Assembly (NCBI RefSeq): GCF_042453785.1
Contig: NC_091669.1
Span: 10,986,501 to 11,050,500 of the forward strand
Length of the DNA stretch: 64,000 bases
Origin: Malus domestica
Lineage: Eukaryota; Streptophyta; Magnoliopsida; Rosales; Rosaceae
Direction: 5' to 3'
Shown here: positions 47,398 to 58,100 of the stretch, one piece after another
Position numbering within the stretch: the stretch's first letter is position 1
How the letters are laid out: each line of letters begins with the position of its first letter
Made by a program: the position numbers and the translations under genes
The notes under the pieces: generated by a model
What the model saw: only the letters and a program-made list of their open reading frames with translations
What the model was told of the DNA's origin: nothing
Databases searched by the model: none

Positions 47398-48719
47398 AGT
47401 ACAACATTGAATTTACCAAAAAACAAAATTTAAAGGTAAGAACAAAGAAAAGCTTATGTGATCATTCAACTTTATTTATTTATTCATTTGAGTTTTCCAG
47501 TTTCTCCATATATCTGCAGCGACAGACAAGCTCCTCACAGGCAAAGCATAAGCATAACGGCGCAAACAAAGAAAACACTTGAAGAAACATATATCAGTTT
47601 CCATTAAAATTTTGAGGCATCCTTTAACAAGAGGAACATCGATGAGCAGCAATAATATGCCCGTGTTTATACATTTTTATGGGGCATGAAATACTATCTT
47701 CCTTTCTTCCCAGAGTAAAAAAAACTCAACTCAGAAAGCTACACAACTAGTCTTGTGTCCGCTTGTAAGGTTTCAGAACCAGTTTAATGCCGGATTGAGA
47801 TGTTTGAACTCTTGCAGTAGTTGTTCATTGGCATACACATACGAGAGTGACTCTTCGAATTATCTAAATGGTAAGATCATGCGATCTGCGTGAGCAAAAA
47901 ATGTTCCAATATAATTCAACAACTTCTGCCACCAATTATATGATCTTGTTTTATAAGCCAGCTAGGGCCGGGGGACCATATATAGAGATGAGATAAGTAT
48001 GCATCCTCTCTCATTAACCTGTTAACATCAGAAAAAAGCAGTGTGTCCACTGAAATTAGTATGACAGTGACACTTATGGCATCAATGATTCAACCAACCA
48101 AACTACTTTTAACATATTATCAGTAAAAATGAAGAGCTAGAAGAAGAATTCAATTCAGTGAGACGCGCCCATGTGTTTCTGAACAGATTTGTCCATCGGT
48201 AATGGAGATCACATTGGTTGGAATATAGGCCGATACGTCTCCAACTTGTGTTCAATGACAGGTAAGGCGGTTAAGCTACCTGCATCTGTCTGGTCCGATT
48301 GTTTAGCGGACGGGAATGCAAATAGAAAACATCGCCTGGGGTGTAAAGGTTTTTTTTTTTTTTTAAATCTCAGCAATTAGTGTGAAACCATTAATTATAT
48401 ATTGTAATTTATTTTGTCAAGTCTCCGACGTGAGATTCTTACATTCTTCAACAGATATGAGCTGCTATACTGCGCAACAAGAATATATGCGGCCAACCCC
48501 TTTAGAGAGAAGTAACAAGTTTGTGACCATTCACTTTCTTGAGAGATGGCAATGAAGATAAGGTGGGAAATGAACACAAAAAATTAAACCGAATTCACCA
48601 CACAGCCCCTGATTTTGACAGCCACTTGCTAGGGTTCACAGAACTTATTTAAACAAATTATTCCTTTTAAGTTTGAAAAAGAAGTTATGCATGCTTCTTG
48701 TATAAAAAGTGATTATACG
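47398..48719. other. 3-prime flank of the PIF-type gene and spacer
   Basis: No separate gene was found. Part of this is probably the 3-prime UTR of the bHLH gene, and a last alternative exon near 48500-48553 is possible. A T-run of 14 lies at 48351-48364. Confidence 0.4.
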
Positions 48720-50946
48720 TTAAGTGCTTTTAAGTGACTTACTCATTTTTCCACTTAAAGGGTCATTAGTTGCAGCTCTTCCACCGAAAGGTCCACTGCT
48801 GAGACCATTTGGTGCCATCATCTGATTCTGTTGTAGAGGTTGGGAGCCAAATCTGAACATATTCATTGGCTACACAAAAATTTCAATATGATAGAAATGA
48901 AAATCGTTTGAGTTAGATAATTAACGACAACAAATTTTTTAGTCTAACAAGACACCGATGACTAATAATTTACTCAAGACTAAGAAGACAAACCTGAGAC
49001 ATAGTCTGCATGTGATGGAAGTTCATGAGACGCATGTATTGTTCCTGAAAAGAGGGATTTTGCATCTGGTTGTGGTAATCAATGGGATTCAAGACCGGTG
49101 GTTGGCACATTACAGTCTGGTTTGCTGCTGGAGCCATATTCATGCACTGATCAACGAGCGGATGCCTAGGTAAATGCATCGGATTGTGCATAGAAGGCAA
49201 GGCCGGCGGTCCCATTCCCATTCCCATTCCCATTCCCATTCGGGAAATATAGTGCTGCATGCCCGGAAACATCATTGGTGCCATCCCGCTTCCCATCCAC
49301 ATTACCTGAATCAACAAGAAAAATTGTTAGTAGCTTGAGCTACGTACAAACAATATAGGACCAATTTCGGTTTTATGAGGGGACGTTGTACCTGCAGTTG
49401 CATCTGAAGTGACTTCAAGTAATCAATTGCCTCATCTAACATTGATGCTTTATCTGTCTGAAAAATCAAGGATCAAATCAGTAAAAGATATTTATAACTA
49501 GATAATAATTAGAAACAATTAAAGGGGTTGTAAGAAAGTAAATTCACCTTGTTAGAATGAGGTATAAGCTCTTGCAATGCTCTCATTTTCTCGTTAATCC
49601 GATCTCTCCGTTTCTGCACAAATGGACAAGTTATTAGAAAGAAACAAAAAGTGACAAATTCCGAAACTTTGTAATGCTAGGAAACTTAAAAAATTCTACC
49701 CTTTCTGAGAGGTTATGGACTTCAGCAGCACGACTCCTCCTGGTCGATCCTGATCGATGCGCTGACTTACTTCTCGCAGCTGAAGCTGATTCAAGTTCAG
49801 CAGCCTAAAACATAAGTAAAATCCTATTAATCGCGGCAAAAATCATTATTACAAGTCATGTGTTGGAAAGAGGGTTTTAATTAAGTTTTTACCTCACTTT
49901 GGCACTCCGAGTCTTCTGCCTCTCTACCCTTTCTCTTGTTGCTATTGACAACATTAGACTGGTTTCCTCCTCTGCCAAAACTACTACCAGAACCGCCAGA
50001 AGACGAAGTAAGCGTTGGATCAAGCGTATCCGTTTTCCCTGTCTCGCTCTGAGGCATTATCTTATGAACGTTGTCGTAGAAATGTCCAGCCGATAAACCA
50101 GTAGTTCCATCACAATTGCTTGAAGCCCTGCTCACATCAAGGTCATTTAGAACTTGGTTGCTACCAACGTAACTCGAACCAACCGTCATCACAGAACACT
50201 CCCTAACCTCCGCTTGCGCTAAATTTCCGGACTCTTTCCCTCCTAACTGTCCTCTAGAAGATCCTGCTGAAACCTTTCCCGGGGTTGCAAATTGCGAAAA
50301 ATTAACTATTTTCCCCAAGCCTCCTTGATTTTGGTTCTGCTGATCAGTTGAATTAATGTATTGATATCTTGGAGGAGGCATTGGATTTGCAGGGTATTCC
50401 ACACCAGCGGAGGACTTGCCATTAGGCCGCGGTGAGTTGGAAACAAGACGCGCGGTGTCAGAAGCATCAAACTTCACAACCTTCTCTCCCTCAAACTGTT
50501 TGATTGGTTTGTCAAGCTCAATTGGATCACAGGAAGGCAATTCAGAGAAAAAATGGGAACAAAACTCTTTGTCGAAAGAATCCTCAAGCGGGTAGTGGAT
50601 AAGTGAAACGGTGTCATCATCTTGAATCAGATTACTTGAATTCCCATACAACCCCCCAGACCTTATTGATTGCTGATCATGTTTCTGAACTTGTCTCGAT
50701 TGATCATTCGGATTAAAACTTGGTTTTCGATGCGTTTGGCTGTTCAAAACTACTTGCCCATTTCTCCACAAGAGCTCTACAAGTTCATGGTCTGGCCTGT
50801 AAAATATTTCCCCCCAATCAAGATAGCTCAACATGGAAGGCGAAAACTTTGAGAATAAGTAAAGAGAATACAGACCCTATTGGTTTCTTCTGGTTGGTCA
50901 AGGGGAGATCAGACTCAAAGTTCCACTCGGGAATGCAAGAATTCAT
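48720..50946 (-). CDS. PIF4: phytochrome-interacting bHLH factor of the PIF4/PIF5 type
   Basis: Seven exons in coding order: 50946-50876, 50796-49893, 49804-49700, 49613-49548, 49457-49392, 49305-48994, 48869-48720, giving 557 residues. The start MNSCIPEWNFESD precedes the active-phytochrome-B-binding motif (DHELVELLWRNGQVVLNSQ). A Ser/Gly-rich linker (SSSGGSGSSFGRGGNQ) leads to the bHLH domain: basic region RSRAAEVHNLSERKRRDRIN with the His-Glu-Arg residues needed for G-box contact, then helix-loop-helix ALQELIPHSNKTDKASMLDE and AIDYLKSLQMQLQVMWMGSG. PIFs bind CACGTG/CATGTG elements in the nucleus, promote elongation in shade or warmth, and are degraded after phytochrome binding. The last exon may instead be spliced at ATGA|GTAAGT (about 48745) into an exon near 48550. 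PIF4 versus PIF5 cannot be separated; both Arabidopsis genes descend from one ancestor. Confidence 0.93.
49208..49240 (-). repeat. GGAATG hexanucleotide repeat in the PIF-type gene
   Basis: Plus strand (CCCATT)n codes a Met-Gly run (RMGMGMGMGMGPP) in the C-terminal region, just after the bHLH. The six-base unit keeps frame, so allele length may vary. Confidence 0.85.
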
Positions 50947-51720
50947 GTCTCTGAGCAGACAGAAATTGCTGCAAAACAAAGAAAGAAGACAGATTTAGAG
51001 ATGATTGCAAATGATTAATACTACTATAATTAAAAAAATGCTGCATACTAAAAATGGAACCAATCCTAAGTCCTAACCCCAAATATATAACTACAAAATT
51101 TAATATCATGTTTACTAGACCACATAAAGTTTGTGGATTAAAAAATTCAGAACCCAAATCAGACTCTTCATCATTAAAGTATTGATTAACATAAAAAATC
51201 ATTAAAAATTGAGAATAAAATAATCCCTACCATAAAAATAGGCAAAAGATGGAGAAACTTCAACAGGAAAGTTGCAGTTGGAAATAGAGACATCATTCAC
51301 CACTTAAAGGAAAATATTATTAAGAAAAATAAGATAAGAAAGAATAAAGAAGATTATGACATGAAATTTTTTCTGCTTTTCTACAAAAGTAGAAGCCCAA
51401 AAAGCAAAAAGGAATTCTTTTATTGCATAGAGCAATACAAACCCAGAAGGGAAATGAGAAATAAAAGAAAACCCAAAGCAGAAAATTAAATAGAAAAGCA
51501 CCCCTGATCAAAAGCACGGCTCTTGAACTGGAAACTGAAGGCTTACAGTACAAGCTCTAAACTGCTGTTGTCAAAAGCACTTCTTTTTCTCTCTACCCCT
51601 CTCTTTGTGGTTGTGAGGTGAGCTTGGAGGGCAACAGGAAACTGGGAAACCGACCAAATTAATGAGACTTTTACAGCAGTTAGAGTTAAGACAGGGGCTT
51701 GTTGTCAGTGAGAGCAAGGA
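50947..51720 (-). promoter_or_regulatory. leader and probable leader introns of the PIF-type gene
   Basis: The start codon lies shortly after a good acceptor (AATTTCTGTCTGCTCAG on the coding strand, near 50951). A GC-richer exon-like block at 51530-51660 is a candidate first exon, which would imply leader intron(s) of several hundred bases. The frames seen here are AT-rich and unrecognised. Confidence 0.4.
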
Positions 51721-51772
51721 TTGGCTAGTGACACAGAGAGCTACGTATTTCTACAGAAACCCATGCCATCAG

Positions 51773-52908
51773 GCCACGTGGCAGTTACCCAGTTGTGCTA
51801 TGCTGAAAACTTGTGGCTAGGTCAGTTACTTGTAGAATGCAGGATGGTTTGGAAAATGGATGACTGGGATTGGTTATTTGAAGGCAGCCAAAATCTAGAA
51901 CTTGAAGGGCAATCGATCTGTGATATGATAATGTGTAAGGGTGGTGCCACGTGTGCATTGGCAATAATATTTTATTGGACAATGATGAGGGACAAGATTG
52001 TCAGAGGCAAAGTTTTTGTTGACAGCTTGGCCTAAGTTGGCAAATTTTTAGATTGCTGGATGATGCAATTGCAAATCTGCACTTATCTTATTCTTATCTC
52101 CATAGAAGTTAGAAGCAAGGAAAAATAAAACCTACAAAGTCAACTTTTTTCTATTTTTTTTAAATCAGTTTCAGCTTTGAGTTCCATCTAAGAGTTCGAA
52201 AAAGAATTAGTCAAACGATATATGGGTCTGGTATAAGGCCAATTTTTTAATATAATCACGTGAAGAGTATTATAGAAATATATGATATCGGTTTGCATGG
52301 TACAATATCTGTGTAAGAGGAGGAAAGGTGTACTGAGAAGAATAAAATTAAAGATGGTATACCTTGAAGTTTGTCTGTATAAGCACCCCCCAACCCCCAA
52401 TATATGTAATCAAGAATTTAGATTCGTTAGTCATTTTCTAAGTCACCCATCACGTGAATTGTCATAAGTACATACATAATAAGTGATATAGAGTGATGAG
52501 GAATCAGAAATATATCACTGATTGCACCAAAGTTTTTCTGCCTTGGAAGCCAGCAATTGCCATAAATATTGGAGGCAGCAGACCTATTGATCCAAGCCAA
52601 AATTTTATGGAGGATGGTGGCCAGTCGAATCTGCTAACAGATCATGTTTTATATTTTCATGTGAATCAACACAAGGAAAAAACAGATTTCCACTTTAAAA
52701 ACCTCAGCTAAGGGCAAGGTCCAAGTCTTTGGAGAAAACTGTTGGATTTTGGAGCAAAATCTTGTAGCTAATGTTCGCTTTCATTTGTAGGTAGTGCTTG
52801 TTGGCTAGAATTTTGTGTATGTAAGTTTATGCACAAGGCTACTAAGTACTAGCTCACAAAGGAGGTAGACACAGTTTTTTTTTTTTTTTTTAAATGAGTA
52901 GACACGTG
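51773..52908. promoter_or_regulatory. cluster of five G-boxes upstream of the PIF-type gene
   Basis: CACGTG occurs at 51775-51780 (inside the palindrome GCCACGTGGC, 51773-51782), 51948-51953, 52257-52262, 52451-52456 and 52903-52908. About one such hexamer is expected per 4 kb at even base use, and fewer in AT-rich DNA. Bases around the sites show no gene; the frame 51721-52035 is unrecognised. G-boxes are what PIFs themselves bind, so autoregulation or clock/light control is possible but not shown. Confidence 0.5.
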
Positions 52909-53234
52909 TCATGTTTACTTATAGAAAACAGAAATTAAAATAATTTCGATTATTGACTACCATCTACTACTTGGAATTTTAGGAATCAGATCAACTGGAG
53001 GGACTAATTGATTTCCTTCCCCTTCCTTCTTTCTTGGCCCTAATTCATTACTTCCCATTTTTAAGTACGTAAAAAACATGCTACTAATGAAACACAGTTT
53101 GACTTTTTAAATGTAAGGAGTCACTCATCCAATTTACAAAAAAAAAAAAAAATACTTGAACACACATAACATTGTGTGGAATGTAAAAAGTAATGCTCCC
53201 TTACAAGTAATGAGTAATGGTCTCATAGAGACTA
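52909..53234. other. spacer before the PIF/Harbinger-type element
   Basis: AT-rich, with poly-T just upstream and poly-A at 53139-53153. Nothing else was recognised. Confidence 0.4.
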
Positions 53235-53237
53235 TTA

Positions 53238-54357
53238 GGGTGTGTTTGTTTGACCGGATTAGGGGGGACTGGACTAGACTAGATTAATTGTTTGTCCAGT
53301 CTTATGTTTGTTGTCCACATTGGACTAGTTTTAATGGGACTAACGGGGACTCGCCCCGACTGAACGCTTCATTAAACATTCTTAGCGAGACCCCTCAATT
53401 TCAAGTGGACTGCTAATCCCGTTCTTTCCCCTGCCATTGATCCCTCGATGTCTCCCTTCTCCTTTGCTGCTTTGCCCTCTCCCTTCTCCTTCGCACCTTC
53501 GCCACTCCCTTCTCCTTCGCACCTTCGTCCACTCCCTTGGGCCTTTACTATCCCACCCAAAAGCCTAAACCCAGACCTCAAACAAAAATTGAAAAACAAT
53601 CCACTGATTCCCTTTCTTTCTTCTTCATTCAATTCACTCTCTCCTTCTCTCTCAGCAAAATCGCCATGGTTGCAACCACCAGACGACCATCACCAGAAGC
53701 TCGATGTCGATCTCCGCATTCGCGCGCGACCCAGACGCAAGTCGGGACCGAAAGCGTACCAAATGCTCAAGCACCTGCGAATCCCCACACAAATTCAAAA
53801 CAAAAAGGAAAAATCACTACAGAACCCCGAGATTTTCCGAGAAATTCAGAGGAGGCGCTGGGTGGAGAGCTCCGATGAATCCTCCGCGTGAATCTTCTGC
53901 ATAAGGAAAAGAGGGAGAAGTTAGGGATAAGTGGACGGAGGAAAAAAGGGAGACGGGGGGGGGGGGGGAGACAGTAGCCGGAAGAAAATAGGGAGAAGTA
54001 TGGAGAGAGAGGAAGAATATTCTGGAAAAATGGTGAAACATAATAAAAAGAGGGAGATGAGAGGGAGAATGGCGGAGGAAAAGATGAATAGGCTACAGAG
54101 AGATAATTTTAAGAAAAAATTAAAAAAAGATTTTGGCCTTCACGGAAGGAATATGATTCTAGAAACAAATAAAATGATAAATTAATAAATATAGATAAAA
54201 TAAAATAATATTTGAGTTAGATAATTATTCAGCTTCTTAGTCCAACATTGCACCAAACGCTTCACTAAGTTAGTCCAGTTTAATTTAGTCTAAGTAAGTC
54301 CAGCTTAATCCCTGAAGCTAGTCAAGTTCGAAATAATCCGATGCGACAAACGCACTC
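53238..54357. mobile_element. PIF/Harbinger-type non-autonomous element, copy 2
   Basis: TTA flanks both ends (53235-53237, 54358-54360). The ends GGGTGTGTTTGTTTG and, inverted, GAGTGCGTTTGTCGC, and the subterminal GGACTGGACTAGACTAG, match copies 1 and 3. The interior differs from copy 1: a GC-richer block (53430-53900) gives frames on both strands (53448-53891, 53537-53878) that read like captured leader sequence and match nothing I know. There is also a G-run of 13 at 53956-53968. Confidence 0.7.
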
Positions 54358-54360
54358 TTA

Positions 54361-55181
54361 TTGTCCGACTTGTACGTAAGAAGCCAATTATTTTCTGACT
54401 CCATCGATTAAGGATCCAAAGTTTATGAACTTGACATTCATGTCACTTTGTTCTCAGAGGCCTGCTGCTGTCCATCTATGAACCTGCAGGCTATGATGTT
54501 TTCAGTACAGGAGTAGCAGGCCTATCATTTAGCTGCTACTTTAATATCAAGTTAGAACCTTCCTTCCACTCTCATTTTTTTTTTCTCAATGTAAAGAAGT
54601 TCATAAGAGGTCGCACTTGGTGCGATGGCAAGTGCCTTCGCCCATGAAATGTTGACCTAATTTAATTATGACCGTTTAAACAAAAATATATTGGAGATGA
54701 GAAAAATTTGGAAGGGAGAGAATCCTACTTCATTTAAGAGAAAGGCTAGTTAATGCGTACTGTACCTATATGCTTTTTTTCTTCATCGTCCAAGTTATAT
54801 GTTTGAGATCTTGGATTTGTTTTTCCATTTACAAGCAAATGTCTTTAGTTAAGTATTTATACGATAGTGTTTCAACTTATTGTTAAAGTCAAACTACATT
54901 ATTTTCTTCCTTGTAAGTCATAACTACTCGTATCGGAAGACGAAAAACAGAGAACTGTCGTTAGATGTTTGTTCTCCGCCCGTATCGTGTCCATCTGAAC
55001 AAACACTTACGAACTTGTTCTAAGACCACAATGACAGTGTATGACTACGATTACTAGTTACATCAATGGTCAGCCTGCAATCACTTTTAAATTAGATATG
55101 TCAAATTTGCATTAGATGTGAAGATGCGTATACATATTTCTTGTATAGAAGAACTTACAGCCCAGATGCTTGTATAAGAAT
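54361..55181. other. spacer with an Au SINE fragment
   Basis: Only the repeat listed at 54607-54647 and the 3-prime flank of the aldo/keto reductase gene were recognised. Confidence 0.4.
54607..54647 (+). mobile_element. 5-prime fragment of an Au SINE
   Basis: AGAGGTCGCACTTGGTGCGA followed by TGGCAAGTGCCTTCGCCCAT matches the first 40 bases of the SINE at 26067-26228 with one or two differences, then stops. It is truncated at the 3-prime side. Confidence 0.85.
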
Positions 55182-58100
55182 TTATAATTTTTCAACAGGG
55201 AAACCAGTAACAGGTTTTATCTTTGTAGCCAAAGCGCGCAATTCGGCTACTTCTTCACTGTTGAGCCTCCATCCAAGGGCACCTGCGAATTCTGCAGCCT
55301 GTTCTCCGTTTTTGGCTCCCGGGATTGGCACAACGTTGTCCTGGGCTATCAGCCAGTTTAGGACTACCTGTTAACAGGAACCCGACTCGCATTAAACCCC
55401 AACACCTATTTCTACATTTCAGAATTCTTGCCTGATATATCAATATGTGGTTTTATGATCTTATATGGAGAACATGAAACTACCAAGAGTTGGACCACAT
55501 GTATATAAAACAGTGAAACAAAGAGCTGCTTTCAGCATGAACTGGAAGTTGCAACAGTATCTATGATGCGTTTGATACTCGTATTCAAGGGTCCAAAATG
55601 AATGAACTGCTTAAATACAGATCTTTTGGGGATAATTTTTCAGCCATGCTTCACACAGAAATGAAAACTTTAGGGCTTCTAATTGAAAAGGATAAAAGCT
55701 AGTTAAATTTAAAGAGCATCAACAAACCTGTGTGTTTGTTTTACTGTACTTTTCTCCTATTTCCTTGATCCGGTTCAGCAGAGGTTGGAGCTGCAGATAA
55801 CAGCAGTATTTTAGCAAAAAAAATTGGAACTTGTGTAGCGGCATTCAAAGTATTGATTATGACCTTTGTAAGAAATTCAGGAGTATAAATTTGTCCTCGG
55901 GGGCCACTTGGGGGATTTTCAGGTGTATACTTTCCTGTAAGAGCACCTGCATAAGTATAAATAGTAGAAATGTCAATCTTCTCATCTCTTTTATCTCTGG
56001 ATCGGACAGGCAAAACGTGACTGCTGTGACAACCAATCTAGCAAGATCTGCGTTTAAAGGCCATAATCGTTGTAACCGGAGTTGTGAAGAGATTACAAGT
56101 ACTAATATAATATCCGAACAGACATCTTTTATCAAGAATCCCTATGTTTTTTTTGTTTGTTTTAGAATAACTACGTCCCTTTTGTATCGTTAAAAACTGT
56201 TTAATTTCTTAACCAAAAACAAGATGTTTGGAATTTTTTGTAAGGTATTTATTGGTTTGGTGAAAATATGAGTGCAAGTGTAGAACAACAAATAGACAAC
56301 ACCTCCTATTGCTAATAAGATATTTCACCCTTTACCATGCAAGACCGCCATTCGCCAACTATCCAGCGACAGTTGAATTCAACAAAAAGAAAAATACAAG
56401 CAAGATGTTGAAAAGATAAAGCACATTAATGCACAAGATATACAGAATTTTATGTGCTTCACTGTTTCATTTAGGCATATAGTTGGAAGGTGATAGCCTG
56501 AAAGGTGAATCTTTATGTGCACAACTTAAGTCCATAACTATCATGAAACATAAAATAAATACGATCGTAAAGTTGAAGTTAAGAACTGCTTGACAAGGAA
56601 TGCTCGAAAATTCAAAATTCAGATTAAAAGGCCGACTGAGAAAAGCGAGTAGGTCTGCCTTCCCCTAAGTTCTAACTTAGCAAGGATTAAGTTCACGCAG
56701 AGAGGTCTTGAATACTGTAAAATAAGAAGATATTATATCTTCTAGAAATTCTTTTATTAATTCTTAAGCTAACATATATGAGTGACGATAAGAACATGGT
56801 AAGAAAACACAAGGTTCCAACTTCACCTTGAGCAATAGGTGAATAGGCAATCAAAGTGATCCCAAGTTCATCACAGGTAGACTTAACTCCGTTCTCCTCT
56901 GGTGCCCTGTATATGAGGCTGTAATTCACTTGATTCGATGCTAGTGGGATACCTCTCTTTTGAAGTTTCGTGTGTGCCTCACGCAATCGCTTTTCTGAAA
57001 TGACAAACTTTATGCGTCATCTTCTGGTTACGAGCATCTATGATAGAACCTTTTTTTCATGGTTTGAACTGCTACTTTTAACCAACAATATAAAATAGAT
57101 AAGATATTGATTTATACCGCTGTAGTTGGAAACACCAACGGCCTTCACAAGGCCCTGCTCAACAGCGTCTCCAAGACCATCGAGATACCCTGAATTGATT
57201 TTCCAAATACCCCTCTTCAGAAACAAAACGAAAATATCATACATAACGGTTATAACCTCCTAATTATATTAGAAGACATATTTATTCAATGAAAAAATGG
57301 TTTTACTTATGAACAACCTTTATTTCCCCATATTCCAGGCCTGAAAAATGACACAAACACTTGATCAGATTTTGCAGTTACCTTAGCACAAAGAAGTATT
57401 TATACATAGAGCAAAGCCTCATAAGGGACATACCAATGGAGTTGATACAGTTCTACCGAAGAAAGTTCAAGGCGATTGAGGGAATCCTTAAGGGCGCCCA
57501 GGACACTTTGTCGGCCCAGCCTCCACGGCAAAGCTGCAAATTTGGTCGCAACAGCAACTTCTACTCCTGGATCCTTTTGTTTCCTTTCCTTGATAAATCT
57601 GTGCAAAATTCGGAGTCAGTTGTCTACTAATACTCTCAAAATACAGAAACCGACGTGATTCTCTGTACTCTCTGTTGACTTGAAATTAGAATGACCTCTA
57701 CAAAGAATTCCTACAATGTACCTTCCTAGTAGAGTTTCAGAATTTACAGCACCAAAAGAAGCCTGCGAGAATAGATAACGATGAATTTATTTGGATTTGC
57801 AACAAATTTTATGGAAATGTATTTGAGAGGAATAGAAGAACTATAAGACGCTTTTCTTACCCTGGAGCCGTACACTTCAGCAGTATCAAAGAATGTTATT
57901 CCGCCATCTACACTGACATCGAAAGCAGCCTTAGCTGCTTTCATTTTCCTGTCTGCAGTTTTCTCCAAACATATTGTCATCATGAACACATTTGAGTAAT
58001 TTCTAATTTCCCCTTATAAATATTAAAACCAATCCAAACAAGAAAACTGCTTTAATAGATACAAATCATACAATAATTCATACAACCATTCGGATTTTAC

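Noticed and set aside
51721..52035. 104-codon plus-strand frame upstream of the PIF-type gene
   Set aside because: No recognisable domain, no partner exons and no clear promoter; better seen as the regulatory region.
53448..53891. Overlapping plus-strand frames in the second PIF/Harbinger-type copy
   Set aside because: Two different frames are open over the same DNA and neither resembles a known protein.
55741..56193. Frames antisense or shifted relative to reductase exons 8-9
   Set aside because: These are shadows of the real exons; the spliced minus-strand frame accounts for the conservation.
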